Notes: generated by a model not told the origin, from the letters alone. A DNA stretch of 64,000 bases from Pseudomonadota bacterium (GCA_023389055.1 JAEWFA010000040.1:25546-89545); one strand, 5' to 3'. Shown: positions 1-11,118, counted from the first letter of the stretch. Translations and numbers: made by a program.

Positions 1-1653
1 TTCGTCGCGCTCGCCGGGCGCACCGTCTGGCTGCAGGTGTTCTCGCAGGGTTTCCTGCAACAGCAGGGCGAGCTGCGCTACGGCCGCACGATCGAGCTGC
101 CGGCCTCGCGCGGCAAGATCTTCGATCGCAATGGCGTCGTGCTGGCGTCGAGCCTGCCGGCGCGCGCGGTGTGGGCGATTCCCGAGCAGGTCGAGGCAAC
201 GCCGCAGCAGCTCGCCCAGCTCGCGAAACTGCTCGGAACGAGCGAGCGCGACCTGCGCAACCGGCTCGCGCAGGCCGGCGATCGCAGCTTCGTTTACCTG
301 AAGCGCCAGGTCGACGCCGACGTCGCCGAACGCGTGGCGGCACTGCGCATCGCCGGCATCCACCAGCAGCGCGAGTACAAGCGCCACTACCCGCAGGGCG
401 AGACGATCGCGCACGTGGTGGGCTTCACCAACGTAGAGGACGTCGGCCAGGAGGGCGTCGAGCTCGCGAAGAACCCCGACCTCGCCGGCAAGCCGGGGAG
501 CCGGCGCGTGATCCGAGACCGGTACGGACGCGTCGTCGAGAACGTCGAGGCGGTGCGCGAGCCGCACAACGGCCGCGATCTCGCGCTGTCCATCGACAGC
601 ACGATCCAGTTCCTCGCCTTCGACGCGCTGCGCGAGGCGGTGCGGGAGCACAAGGCGAAGGCCGGCGCGGCGGTGGTCCTCGACGTTCACACCGGCGAGA
701 TCCTCGCGCTGGCGAACTGGCCTACCTACAACCCGAACGAGCGCGGGCAGCTCACCGGCGCGCAGCTGCGCAACCGGGCGATCACCGATACCTTCGAGCC
801 GGGCTCGACGATCAAGCCGTTCACCGCGGCGCTTGCGCTCGAGCTGGGACAGGTGCGGCCCGATACCGTCATCCAGACCGCGCCCGGGCGGCTGAAGATC
901 GGGCGCGCGACGATCGGCGACGCCCATGCGCATGGCCCGCTGACGATCGAGCAGATCGTGCAGAAGTCGTCGAACGTCGGAACGGCGAAGATGGCGCTGG
1001 CGATGCCGGCCGAACGAATGTGGGAGATGTTCTCTTCGGTCGGCCTCGGGCAGGCGCCGCGCATCGGTTTCCCCGGAGCGGTGGCGGGCCGGTTGCGCCC
1101 GTATCGCAGCTGGCGCCCGATCGAGCAGGCGACGATGTCGTACGGCTACGGGCTCTCGGTGTCGCTGCTGCAGCTCGCGCGCGCCTACACGGTGTTCGCC
1201 ACCGACGGCGAGCTGCTGCCCGTGTCGATGTTCAAGCACGACGATGCGGTCGACGGCGAGCGCATCGTCACGCCCGGCACTGCGCGGGCCGTTCGGCACA
1301 TGCTCGAGCTGGCCGCCGGCCCCGGCGGGACCGCGCCGCAGGCGCAGATCTCCGGCTATCGCGTCGCGGGCAAGACCGGTACCGCGCACAAGCGCGACGG
1401 CAAGCAGTACGTGAACAAGTACATCGCGTCGTTCGTGGGGTTCGCGCCCGTTTCCGATCCGCGCGTGATCGTCGCGGTGATGATCGACGAGCCCACGGCC
1501 GGCAAGTACTACGGGGGGCTCGTCGCGGCCCCCGTGTTCTCTCGCATCGCCGGCGACACGCTGCGCACGTTGCGCGTGCCGCCCGATTCGACCGTCGTTA
1601 AGCTCGACGTTCCGCCGAGTTCCGCCGCGCGCAATGCGGAGGCGGCGCTTTGA
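1..1653 (+). CDS. ftsI: Peptidoglycan D,D-transpeptidase FtsI (PBP3), 5' end outside window
   Basis: Septal class B penicillin-binding protein that cross-links peptidoglycan at the division site with FtsW. The reading frame is open from base 1, and the first visible residues look like the end of the N-terminal membrane anchor, so only a few tens of residues are missing. The transpeptidase domain has all three active-site motifs: S-T-I-K with the acylated Ser at 805-807, SSN at 967-975 and KTG at 1372-1380. A dimerisation/pedestal domain precedes it. The stop overlaps the TTG start of murE by 4 bp. Identity is secure from the motifs and from its place at the head of a dcw cluster; ftsL and the true start must lie upstream. 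Confidence 0.96.
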   Translation, partial: FVALAGRTVWLQVFSQGFLQQQGELRYGRTIELPASRGKIFDRNGVVLASSLPARAVWAIPEQVEATPQQLAQLAKLLGTSERDLRNRLAQAGDRSFVYLKRQVDADVAERVAALRIAGIHQQREYKRHYPQGETIAHVVGFTNVEDVGQEGVELAKNPDLAGKPGSRRVIRDRYGRVVENVEAVREPHNGRDLALSIDSTIQFLAFDALREAVREHKAKAGAAVVLDVHTGEILALANWPTYNPNERGQLTGAQLRNRAITDTFEPGSTIKPFTAALALELGQVRPDTVIQTAPGRLKIGRATIGDAHAHGPLTIEQIVQKSSNVGTAKMALAMPAERMWEMFSSVGLGQAPRIGFPGAVAGRLRPYRSWRPIEQATMSYGYGLSVSLLQLARAYTVFATDGELLPVSMFKHDDAVDGERIVTPGTARAVRHMLELAAGPGGTAPQAQISGYRVAGKTGTAHKRDGKQYVNKYIASFVGFAPVSDPRVIVAVMIDEPTAGKYYGGLVAAPVFSRIAGDTLRTLRVPPDSTVVKLDVPPSSAARNAEAAL

Positions 1654-3200
1654 CGGTCGAGTCGTTCCCGCCACCGGAGGACGAGCGCGCCGTCCGGTTC
1701 GGCGAGTGGCTGCTGTCGGTGCTCCCCGCGGGCGCCGCGCTCGTTTCCGACAGTCGGGCGGTGCGTCCGGGCGACGGCTTCCTCGCCTGGCCGGGCGCGC
1801 ATAGCGACGGGCGCCGATTCATCGAGGCGGCTCGCGCGGGCGGCGCGGCGGCCGTGCTCTATGAATCGGACGGCGCCGAAGCGTTCGGGTTGCGCGACGA
1901 TCCGTCGTTCCCGAAGATGCGCGCCGTCGACGATCTGCGCGAGCTCGCCGGCCCCATCGCGGCCCACTACTACGGCAATCCGGCACGACGCCTGCGCGTC
2001 GTCGCCGTCACGGGCACCAACGGCAAGACGACCTCCACGCAGTGGATGGCCAGCGGCTTCTCGGCGGCCGGCAGGCGATGCGCCGTGATCGGCACGCTGG
2101 GCAGCGGAATCGTCGGCCCCCAGTGGCCGCCCCGACTCGAAGCCTTCGGGCTGACGACGCCCGACGCCGTCGGGCTGCAGCGCATGCTCGCCGCGTTCGC
2201 CGAGGCCGGCGCGGAGTTCGTGGCGATGGAGGCGTCGTCGATCGGCATCGACCAGGGACGGCTGAACGGAATGCCGGTCGAGACCGCCGTGCTGACCAAC
2301 TTCACGCGCGACCACCTCGACTACCACGGTACCGAAGAAGCCTACCTGGCGGCGAAGCTTCGTCTTTTCTCGTGGCCGGGGCTGCGCAATGCGCTCGTCA
2401 ACGGCGACGACCCGGTGGCGCCGAAAGTGCTCGAGCCGCTGCCGCCGGAGATGGCGTCGATTGCGTTCGGTCATCTGCCCGGCGAGCACGGCTGGCGGGC
2501 GAAGAAGAAGCTGTCGGCGTTTCGCATCGTCGAGCACGAGAGCGGCTCGCAGGTGTCGATCGGCGGCGACTACGGACGCGCCGAGATCCGCCTGCAGACG
2601 ATCGGCCAGTTCAACGTCGTCAACGCGCTTGCGGCGGCCGGCGTCTGGCTCGTGTACGGGATGCCCTTCGACGAGGCGATGCAACGCCTCGAGGCGCTGC
2701 GTCCGATACCCGGGCGCATGCAGCGCATCGTCGCCGACGGCCGTCCGCTGGTGGTCGTCGATTACGCGCATACGCCCGACGCGCTGATGAACGTGCTGCA
2801 CGCGCTGCGGCCGCTGGCCGATGCGCGCCGTGGCGCGCTGTGGTGCGTCTTCGGCGCCGGCGGCGATCGCGACCCCGGCAAACGTCCGCTGATGGGGATG
2901 GTCGTCGAGCGATATGCCGATCACGTCGTGGTCACCAGCGACAACCCGCGCAGCGAGACCCCGTTTCGCATCGCCTCGGACATCCGTGCGGGCTTCATGC
3001 GCGAGCCGTGGCTCACCGAGCTCGATCGCGAACAGGCGATCCGCAAGGTCGTGGAGTCGGCGGCGCCCGAGGACGTCGTGCTGATCGCCGGCAAGGGGCA
3101 CGAGGCCTGGCAGGAGATCGGCGGCGAGCGGCTGCCGTTCTCCGACCTGGCGGTCGCGCGCAGGTGGCTCGGGCTGCCGCAGGGGCACGACGATGCTTGA
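1650..3200 (+). CDS. murE: UDP-MurNAc-tripeptide synthetase MurE
   Basis: Cytoplasmic ATP-dependent ligase that adds the third stem-peptide residue to UDP-MurNAc-L-Ala-D-Glu. At 516 residues it has the Mur ligase layout: a small N-terminal UDP-binding domain, a central ATPase domain with the P-loop GTNGKTT at about residues 122-128, and a C-terminal domain. The DNPR motif near residue 430 is the signature of enzymes that add meso-diaminopimelate rather than lysine. The start is TTG, overlapping the ftsI stop by 4 bp, which implies translational coupling. Its 3' end overlaps murF by 8 bp. Confidence 0.96.
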   Translation: MTVESFPPPEDERAVRFGEWLLSVLPAGAALVSDSRAVRPGDGFLAWPGAHSDGRRFIEAARAGGAAAVLYESDGAEAFGLRDDPSFPKMRAVDDLRELAGPIAAHYYGNPARRLRVVAVTGTNGKTTSTQWMASGFSAAGRRCAVIGTLGSGIVGPQWPPRLEAFGLTTPDAVGLQRMLAAFAEAGAEFVAMEASSIGIDQGRLNGMPVETAVLTNFTRDHLDYHGTEEAYLAAKLRLFSWPGLRNALVNGDDPVAPKVLEPLPPEMASIAFGHLPGEHGWRAKKKLSAFRIVEHESGSQVSIGGDYGRAEIRLQTIGQFNVVNALAAAGVWLVYGMPFDEAMQRLEALRPIPGRMQRIVADGRPLVVVDYAHTPDALMNVLHALRPLADARRGALWCVFGAGGDRDPGKRPLMGMVVERYADHVVVTSDNPRSETPFRIASDIRAGFMREPWLTELDREQAIRKVVESAAPEDVVLIAGKGHEAWQEIGGERLPFSDLAVARRWLGLPQGHDDA

Positions 3201-4560
3201 GCTGCGCGAAGCCTTCGGCTGGATCTCCGGTGGTTGCCTGTACGGCGATCCGTCGGTGCGCGTGAGCGGTGTGTGCACCGATACGCGCTCGATCGTGCCG
3301 GGCGAGCTGTTCGTCGCGCTGCGCGGCGAACGCTTCGACGCGCACGAGTTCATCCCGGCCGCGCAGCAGCGCGGCGCGGCGGCGGTGCTCTTCGATCGCT
3401 GGGTCGAGGGCATTCGCACGCCGGCGATCCGCGTGCAGGACACGCGCCGCGCGCTCGGCGAGATCGCTCGCGGCTGGCGCTCGCGACTGCCCGTGCGCGT
3501 GGTCAGCGTCACCGGTGCGAACGGCAAGACGACCGTCAAGCAGATGCTCGCGGCCGTGTTCGCGCGCGCGTACGGCGACGACGCGCAACTGGCGACGCGC
3601 GGCAACCTGAACAACGACGTCGGCGTGCCGCTGACGCTGCTGCGATTGCGTGCCGGTCACCGCGTGGCGGCGATCGAGCTCGGCACCAACCATCCGGGCG
3701 AGATCGCCTGGCTGGCAAGAATCGCTCGTCCCGACGTCGCTCTGGTCAACAACGCGCAGCGCGAACACCAGGAGTTCCTCGATGGCACCGAAGGCTCTGC
3801 ACGCGAAAACGGCGCGTCGATCGCCGCGCTGCCTGGCGAAGGAATCGCGGTCTTTCCGGGAGACGACGCGCAGGCGCCGCTGTGGCGATCGCTCGCCGGG
3901 TCGCGGCGGCGGATCGAATTCGGCCTCGATGCATCGTTGCAGCGCTTCCCGGTCGCCGCGTCCGAGGACGCCGAGTCCGGGCGGTTCGAGATGAGAATCG
4001 GCCAGGCGCGCGCGACGGTGCAACTGCCCGTCGAGGGCCTGCACAACGTGCGCAACGCGCTGGCCGCCGCCGCCTGCGCGCACGCGCTCGGGATCGACGC
4101 CGATACGATCGCCGCCGGACTCGAAGGATTCGCCCCGCCGCCCGGTCGCCTGGTTCGGCGCCGGGGCGCGGGCGGCGCGGCGCTTCTCGACGACACGTAC
4201 AACGCGAACCCCGATTCGGTGCGCGCCGCGATCGATGTGCTGGCGCGTTGCGCGGGGCTGCGCGTGCTCGTGCTCGGCGACATGGGCGAGGTCGGCGAGC
4301 GGGGTCCCGAGTTCCACCGCGAGGTGGGGGCCTATGCGCGCGAGCGCGGCATCGAACGGCTGCTTGCGCTCGGCGCGGCGACCGTCGCGACGGTCGAGGC
4401 CTTCGGCGAAGGCGCCGCCCATCACGCCGACGTCGATTCGATCGTCGCCAGCGCGAGCGCGCTCGCGGCCGACGGCACGACGATGCTCGTCAAGGGTTCG
4501 CGCTTCATGCGGATGGAGCGCGTCGTCGCCGCGCTCGCCGCGGCGCCGGTGGCCGCCTGA
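3193..4560 (+). CDS. murF: UDP-MurNAc-tripeptide--D-Ala-D-Ala ligase MurF
   Basis: Cytoplasmic ligase that completes the pentapeptide by adding D-Ala-D-Ala. The 455-residue protein carries the Mur ligase P-loop GANGKTT at about residues 108-114, followed by the central-domain region with a conserved asparagine-rich stretch (NLNND) and the C-terminal 'DDTYNANPDS' segment typical of MurF. The ATG start lies inside the last codons of murE (8 bp overlap). mraY follows after 2 bp. Length and motifs fit the family; nothing unusual is seen. Confidence 0.96.
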   Translation: MLELREAFGWISGGCLYGDPSVRVSGVCTDTRSIVPGELFVALRGERFDAHEFIPAAQQRGAAAVLFDRWVEGIRTPAIRVQDTRRALGEIARGWRSRLPVRVVSVTGANGKTTVKQMLAAVFARAYGDDAQLATRGNLNNDVGVPLTLLRLRAGHRVAAIELGTNHPGEIAWLARIARPDVALVNNAQREHQEFLDGTEGSARENGASIAALPGEGIAVFPGDDAQAPLWRSLAGSRRRIEFGLDASLQRFPVAASEDAESGRFEMRIGQARATVQLPVEGLHNVRNALAAAACAHALGIDADTIAAGLEGFAPPPGRLVRRRGAGGAALLDDTYNANPDSVRAAIDVLARCAGLRVLVLGDMGEVGERGPEFHREVGAYARERGIERLLALGAATVATVEAFGEGAAHHADVDSIVASASALAADGTTMLVKGSRFMRMERVVAALAAAPVAA

Positions 4561-4562
4561 CG

Positions 4563-5729
4563 ATGCTGCTCGAACTCACCCAGTGGCTGGCGAAGGACAC
4601 GCGCGCTTTTGCGGTGTTCGGCTACATCACGCTGCGCGCGGTGCTCGCAGCGCTCACTGCGCTGGCCATCGGGCTGATGTTCGGGCCCTCCCTGATCCGC
4701 AAGCTGGCGGGGATGAAGATCGGGCAGGCCGTGCGCAGCGACGGCCCGCGCACGCACCTGACGAAATCGGGCACGCCCACGATGGGCGGCGCGTTGATCC
4801 TGATCTCGGTAGGGGCGGCGACGCTGCTGTGGGCCGATCTGTCCAACCGCTTCGTCTGGATCGTCCTGATCGTCACGCTCGGCTTCGGCTGGATCGGATG
4901 GATCGACGACTACCGCAAGATCGTGCATCGCGATCCGCGCGGGATGTCGGCGAAGCAGAAACTGTTCTGGCAGTCGCTGATCGGCATCGTCGCGTCCGTC
5001 TACCTCGCGTTCTCGGTTCCCGCGCAGTCCAACGGCGACGCCTTCGCGCTGTTCGCCGATTGGGTCTCGCACGGCTTCACCGACCTTCCGGCGCGCGCCG
5101 ACCTGATCGTCCCGTTCTTCAAGAACGTCGCGTACCCGCTCGGCGTCTACGGCTTCATCGTGCTCACCTGGTTCGTCATCGTCGGGTCGAGCAACGCGGT
5201 GAACCTCACCGACGGCGCCGACGGGCTGGCGATCATGCCGTCGGTGATGGTCGGCTCGGCGCTCGGCCTGTTCGCCTACGTCACCGGCAACGCGGTCTTC
5301 GCGAAATACCTGCTGATCCCGCACATCCCCGGCGCCGGCGAGCTCACCGTCTTCTGTGCGGCGATCGCCGGCGCAGGTCTCGGCTTCCTCTGGTACAACG
5401 CGTACCCCGCGCAGGTCTTCATGGGCGACGTCGGCGCGCTCGCCCTCGGTGCCGCGCTGGGCACGGTCGCGGTGATCGTCCGCCAGGAAATCGTGCTGTT
5501 CATCATGGGCGGCGTCTTCGTCGCCGAGACGCTGTCGGTGATGCTGCAGGTCGGGTACTTCAAGTACACGAAGCGTCGCTACGGCGAGGGGCGCCGCATC
5601 CTGCGCATGGCGCCGCTGCACCATCACTTCGAGGTGGGCGGCATCAAGGAGAGCCAGGTCGTCGTGCGATTCTGGATCGTCACGATGATGCTGGTCCTGT
5701 TCGGCCTGTCGACGCTGAAGCTGCGCTGA
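4563..5729 (+). CDS. mraY: Phospho-MurNAc-pentapeptide transferase MraY
   Basis: Integral membrane enzyme that moves phospho-MurNAc-pentapeptide onto undecaprenyl phosphate, making lipid I. The 388-residue protein is hydrophobic throughout with about ten membrane segments. The family motifs are present in order: an Asp-Asp-Tyr site (WIDDYRK), NAVNLTDGADGLA, FMGDVGALALG, and the cytoplasmic APLHHHFE loop. The ATG was chosen because it lies 2 bp after the murF stop; the open frame continues upstream but only as out-of-frame murF. The stop shares one base with the murD ATG. Confidence 0.96.
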   Translation: MLLELTQWLAKDTRAFAVFGYITLRAVLAALTALAIGLMFGPSLIRKLAGMKIGQAVRSDGPRTHLTKSGTPTMGGALILISVGAATLLWADLSNRFVWIVLIVTLGFGWIGWIDDYRKIVHRDPRGMSAKQKLFWQSLIGIVASVYLAFSVPAQSNGDAFALFADWVSHGFTDLPARADLIVPFFKNVAYPLGVYGFIVLTWFVIVGSSNAVNLTDGADGLAIMPSVMVGSALGLFAYVTGNAVFAKYLLIPHIPGAGELTVFCAAIAGAGLGFLWYNAYPAQVFMGDVGALALGAALGTVAVIVRQEIVLFIMGGVFVAETLSVMLQVGYFKYTKRRYGEGRRILRMAPLHHHFEVGGIKESQVVVRFWIVTMMLVLFGLSTLKLR

Positions 5730-7291
5730 TGACCGCAACCACGCTGCCGCAACCCGGGCTCTTCGACGTGGCCGGCCGCACCGCGCTCGTGATCGGACTT
5801 GGTGCATCCGGCGTCGCAATGGCGCGCTGGCTGGCGCGTCAGGGCGCGCGGGTCTGCGCCGCGGACACGCGCAGCGCCGACGGCACCGACCTGCCCGCAT
5901 GGATCGCGTTGCGCGATTCGATCGACGGGGTTCGGTATGTCGATGGCGCGCCGTGGTCGGACGCGTGGCTCGAAGGCGTCGACCTCGTCGCGTGGAGTCC
6001 GGGGCTGTCGATCGAGAAGGGCGACTCGGCGCAGTTTCACGCACGCGCGATCGCGCGCGGCGTCGCGGTGGCCGGCGAGCTCGAGCTGTTCGCGCAGGCG
6101 CTCGCCGACCTGCGCGAGAACGGCTATGCGCCGCAGGTGATCGCCGTCACCGGAACCAACGGGAAGACGACGACGACGGCGCTGGCTGCGCACCTGTGCC
6201 GCGAGGCGGGGGTCGAAGTCGCCTGCGCCGGCAACATACGTCCGCCGATGCTCGACGCACTGCGCGAGGCGCTCGACGCCGACCGGCTGCCGGCGGTCTG
6301 GGCGCTCGAGCTGTCGAGCTTCCAGCTCGCGCTTGCGCGCAGCTTCGCCCCCGACGCTGCCGCGATCGTCAACGTCGACGAGGATCACCTCGACTGGCAT
6401 GCGTCGATGCGCAGCTACGTCCAGGCCAAGCAGCGGATCTATGCGCATGCGGCGCTCGCCGTGTTCGACCGCGGCGACGCGCGCAGCGCGCCGCCGGCTC
6501 CCGGCGCTTCGCTGCGACTCGTTTCCTTCGGTGCCGACGCGCCCCCCGCCGCCGGCGACTTCGGCATCGTTCGCGAGCACGGCATCGACTGGCTCGTGCA
6601 CGCACAGCCCGAGGACGACCCGACCGCGGGTGCGTCGGCGCGTCGTCGCCGCACGCCGGCCGCCTTCCACGTGCGGCGACTGATGCCGGCCGATGCGCTG
6701 CGCATCCGCGGGGCGCACAACCGGCTGAATGCGCTGGCGGCGCTCGCGTTGTGCCACGCCGTCGGCGTCCCGATGGCGAAGATGCTGCACGGGTTGCGCT
6801 CGTACGCGGGCGAGCCGCATCGCTGCCAGCTGGTGGCGACGATCGACGGTGTCGAGTACTACGACGACAGCAAGGGAACGAACGTCGGCGCCACCGTCGC
6901 CGCGCTGCGCGGGCTGGGCCGGCGCTGCCGGTTGATCGCGGGCGGCGACGGCAAGGGGCAGGACTTCTCGGCGCTCGTCGAACCCGTTCGCGCGCACGCC
7001 GCTTCGGTCTACCTGATCGGGGTCGACGCCGGGCGGCTGCAGCACGCGCTCGAGCCCAGCGCAGTACCGATCACCCGCTGCGAATCGCTCGAAGCGGCGG
7101 TGCAGCGCGCAAGCCAGGACGCAGCCCAAGGCGAGGCGGTGCTGCTCTCGCCTGCGTGCGCCAGCCTCGACATGTTCCGCAACTACGAGCACCGCGGTCG
7201 ATGCTTCGTGCACGCAGTGCGCGCACTCGATCCGTCGGGCGCCGCGGCGGGTGAAGCGGGTCACGGTGAAGCCGGAGAGACGCCGTGCTGA
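5729..7291 (+). CDS. murD: UDP-MurNAc-L-Ala--D-Glu ligase MurD
   Basis: Cytoplasmic ligase that adds D-glutamate as the second stem-peptide residue. The N-terminal domain starts with a Rossmann-like glycine motif (GLGASG) and the central domain has the P-loop GTNGKTTTT. The protein is 520 residues, longer than the roughly 440 of E. coli. The extra length sits mostly in an Ala/Pro/Arg-rich stretch between the central and C-terminal parts (about residues 250-320). I believe betaproteobacterial MurDs are generally long here, so I do not read it as a disruption. ATG overlaps the mraY stop by 1 bp; the 3' end overlaps the GTG start of ftsW by 7 bp. Confidence 0.95.
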   Translation: MTATTLPQPGLFDVAGRTALVIGLGASGVAMARWLARQGARVCAADTRSADGTDLPAWIALRDSIDGVRYVDGAPWSDAWLEGVDLVAWSPGLSIEKGDSAQFHARAIARGVAVAGELELFAQALADLRENGYAPQVIAVTGTNGKTTTTALAAHLCREAGVEVACAGNIRPPMLDALREALDADRLPAVWALELSSFQLALARSFAPDAAAIVNVDEDHLDWHASMRSYVQAKQRIYAHAALAVFDRGDARSAPPAPGASLRLVSFGADAPPAAGDFGIVREHGIDWLVHAQPEDDPTAGASARRRRTPAAFHVRRLMPADALRIRGAHNRLNALAALALCHAVGVPMAKMLHGLRSYAGEPHRCQLVATIDGVEYYDDSKGTNVGATVAALRGLGRRCRLIAGGDGKGQDFSALVEPVRAHAASVYLIGVDAGRLQHALEPSAVPITRCESLEAAVQRASQDAAQGEAVLLSPACASLDMFRNYEHRGRCFVHAVRALDPSGAAAGEAGHGEAGETPC

Positions 7292-8541
7292 GCCTGCGCT
7301 GGCCCGGCCGCCTGCGCGTCGCCCGCGCCGCCGCTCCCGTCGGAGCAGGAGAGGTGCGCTTCGAGCGAAGACGCTCGCAGCGGACGGTGCCGTCGCGCGC
7401 GGCGTACGCCGCGCATGCGGTCGACCACGCGCTGCTGTGGGTCGTGGGCGCGCTGCTGCTGATCGGCCTGGTGATGGTGTATTCGGCGTCGATCGCGCTG
7501 CCCGACTCGAACCGCTTCGCCAGCTACTCCTCGACGCATTTCCTCGTGCGCCACGCCTTCGCGCTCGTCATCGGCGCGACCGCTGCGCTCGCCGCCTTCT
7601 CGGTGCCGATCGTGCGCCTGCACGAGTCGGCGAAGTGGCTGTTCCTGCTCGGGCTCGTGCTGCTGGTCGTCGTGCTCATCCCGGGCGTCGGCAAGGAGGT
7701 GTATGGCGCGCGCCGCTGGCTGTCGCTGTACGTGCTGAACCTGCAGCCGTCGGAGCTGATGAAGCTCTTCGTCGTGCTGTATGCCGCCGACTTCACGGTG
7801 CGCAAGCAGGACTCGATGCAGAGCGTGCGCAAGGGCTTCCTGCCGATGGGCGCGGCCGTCGCGTTCGTCGGGCTGCTGCTGCTGCTCGAACCCGATCTGG
7901 GCGCCTTCATCGTCATCGCCGCGGTCGCGATGGGGCTGCTGTTCCTCGGCGGCGTGAACGGCCGCCTGTTCGCCGCGCTCGTCGTCATCGCGGCGACGAC
8001 CTTCTCGCTGCTGATCTGGCTCTCGCCGTGGCGGCGCGAGCGCATCTTCGCGTATCTCGATCCGTTCGATGCCGCCAACGCGCTGGGCAAGGGCTACCAG
8101 CTCTCGCACTCGCTGATCGCCTTCGGCCGAGGCGAGCTGTTCGGCGTCGGCCTGGGCGCGTCGGTCGAGAAGCTGCACTACCTGCCCGAGGCGCATACCG
8201 ATTTCCTGCTCGCGGTCATCGGCGAGGAACTGGGCCTGGTCGGCGTGCTCACCGTGATCGTGCTGTTCTTCTGGTTGACGCGGCGCGCCTTCGAGATCGG
8301 GCGCCAGTCGATCAAGCTCGAGCGCACCTTCGCCGGCCTCGTCGCCAAGGGGATCGGGTTGTGGATCGGCGTGCAGGCGTTCATCAACATGGGCGTGAAC
8401 ACCGGCCTGCTCCCCACCAAGGGATTGACGCTGCCGCTGATGAGCTACGGCGGCAGCGGCATCCTCGTGAACTGCGTCGCAGTCGCGATCCTGCTGCGGG
8501 TCGACTGGGAAAATCGAAAACTGATGAGAGGTCTCGGATGA
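7285..8541 (+). CDS. ftsW: Lipid II polymerase FtsW (SEDS family)
   Basis: SEDS-family glycosyltransferase that polymerises lipid II at the septum together with FtsI. The 418-residue protein has a charged cytoplasmic N-terminal tail of about 45 residues followed by about ten membrane segments. It contains family features such as 'QPSELMK', 'LEPDLGAF', 'PEAHTDFLLAVIGEELG' and 'LPLMSYGGSG'. The GTG start overlaps murD by 7 bp. The 3' end is unusual: the last codons form one arm of a long inverted repeat that spans the stop codon (see the separate repeat entry). Confidence 0.95.
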   Translation: MLSLRWPGRLRVARAAAPVGAGEVRFERRRSQRTVPSRAAYAAHAVDHALLWVVGALLLIGLVMVYSASIALPDSNRFASYSSTHFLVRHAFALVIGATAALAAFSVPIVRLHESAKWLFLLGLVLLVVVLIPGVGKEVYGARRWLSLYVLNLQPSELMKLFVVLYAADFTVRKQDSMQSVRKGFLPMGAAVAFVGLLLLLEPDLGAFIVIAAVAMGLLFLGGVNGRLFAALVVIAATTFSLLIWLSPWRRERIFAYLDPFDAANALGKGYQLSHSLIAFGRGELFGVGLGASVEKLHYLPEAHTDFLLAVIGEELGLVGVLTVIVLFFWLTRRAFEIGRQSIKLERTFAGLVAKGIGLWIGVQAFINMGVNTGLLPTKGLTLPLMSYGGSGILVNCVAVAILLRVDWENRKLMRGLG

Positions 8542-8565
8542 GACTTCTCATCGGTTTTCGATTTC
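8510..8565. repeat. Long hairpin across the ftsW stop codon
   Basis: Bases 8510-8529 (end of ftsW coding sequence) and 8546-8565 (past the stop) are inverted copies, 18 of 20 positions matching, around a 16-base loop that contains the TGA at 8539-8541. In RNA one of the two mismatches could form a G-U pair. No T-run follows, so a classic intrinsic terminator is unlikely. RNA processing, mRNA stabilisation or partial attenuation inside the dcw operon are possible roles. Confidence 0.7.
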
Positions 8566-8575
8566 GGCGAAGGCT

Positions 8576-8611
8576 GACTTCGCGCAGCGAAGTCAAGCCC
8601 GCAAAGCGGGC
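8576..8611. repeat. Two short perfect hairpins upstream of murG
   Basis: Two back-to-back palindromes lie between ftsW and murG: 8576-8594 (8-bp arms GACTTCGC/GCGAAGTC, 3-base loop) and 8597-8611 (6-bp arms GCCCGC/GCGGGC, AAA loop). They resemble the hairpins inside the 40.6-kb element, which also contains CGCGCAGCGA and a C-run/GAA/G-run stem. They end about 30 bases before the murG start and break the otherwise overlapping gene chain. Confidence 0.7.
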
Positions 8612-8644
8612 GGCCGAAGCCAAAAGCGCGTCGAGGCCGCCCGC

Positions 8645-9723
8645 ATGACCGGGCGAACCATCCTCATCATGGCCGGTGGCACCGGCGGCCACGTGATGCC
8701 GGGGCTTGCCGTCGCCGCCGAGATGCGCGCGCGCAACTGGAGCGTCGTGTGGCTCGGCAACCCGAGCGGCATGGAAGCGACGCTCGTGCCGAAACACGGA
8801 ATCCCGATGCAGTGGGTGCGCATCGGGGGTGTTCGCGGCAAGGGGCTCGCCACGCGAGTGCTGCTGCCGCTCACGCTGCTGCGTGCGTTCGCGCAGAGCG
8901 TGCGCGCGCTGCGCACGACGCAGCCGGCGGTCGTGCTCGGCATGGGCGGCTACGTCGCTTTCCCCGGCGGCATGATGGCTTCGCTGCTGAACCGTCCGCT
9001 CGTCGTGCACGAGCAGAATTCGGTCGCCGGGTTGACGAACCGCCTGCTCGCCCGCGTGGCCGATCGGGTGCTCGAGGCCTTCCCCGGCACGCTTGCCGGC
9101 GCGCGCTGCTGCGGCAATCCGTTGCGCGCGGAGATGATCCGCGACGACGATCCCCGCGAACGTTATGCCGGGCGCAGCGGTCCTCTTCGCCTGCTCGTCG
9201 TCGGCGGCAGCCTCGGCGCGCAGGCGCTCAACGAGGTCGTGCCGCAGGCGCTCGCGGCGATGCCCGAAGCGGCCCGGCCCCAGGTGGTGCACCAGAGCGG
9301 TCGCGACCGGCGCGACGCGCTCGAGGCGCGCTACCGCGAGCTCGGCATCGCCGCTCACGTCGTCGAGTTCGTCGACGACATGGCCGGCGCCTACGAATGG
9401 GCCGACCTGGTCGTCTGTCGTGCCGGCGCGATGACGATCGCGGAGATCGCCGCCGCCGGCGTCGCCAGCCTGCTCGTGCCGTTCCCGCACGCCGTCGACG
9501 ACCACCAGACCGGCAATGCGCGTTTCCTGTCCGGGCAGGATGCGGCGCTGCTCGTGCCGCAATCCGAGCTCGATCCGCAGTCTCTTGCCATGCGCCTCGC
9601 ATCGCTGGATCGCGAAACGCTCGCGCGAATGGCGACGCGCGCCCGTTCGCTCGCGCGCCCCGACGCGACACGGGAGGTCGCCGACGTCTGCGAGGAGGCC
9701 GCGCGTCTGCGCGGGGTGCGCGC

Positions 9724-9727
<4 letters not shown>
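8645..9727 (+). CDS. murG: Lipid II synthase MurG
   Basis: Membrane-associated GT-B glycosyltransferase that adds GlcNAc to lipid I, forming lipid II. The 360-residue protein opens with the glycine-rich loop GGTGGHVMPG, has a second glycine-rich loop (GGSLGAQ) at the start of the C-terminal domain, and the donor-binding 'CRAGAMTIAEIAAAG' segment. The ATG follows a 103-bp interval rich in hairpins, the largest gap in this part of the cluster. The stop overlaps the murC ATG by 4 bp. Confidence 0.96.

Positions 9728-11117
<1,390 letters not shown>

Positions 11118-11118
<1 letters not shown>

Noticed and set aside
1509..3614. A 701-codon open frame on the - strand opposite murE
   Set aside because: Same reason: murE and murF on the + strand have motifs, this frame has none.
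5729..7291. Insertion in MurD as a sign of a fused extra domain
   Set aside because: The extra 70 or so residues are low-complexity Ala/Pro/Arg and I believe long MurD proteins are usual in betaproteobacteria; nothing domain-like is visible.
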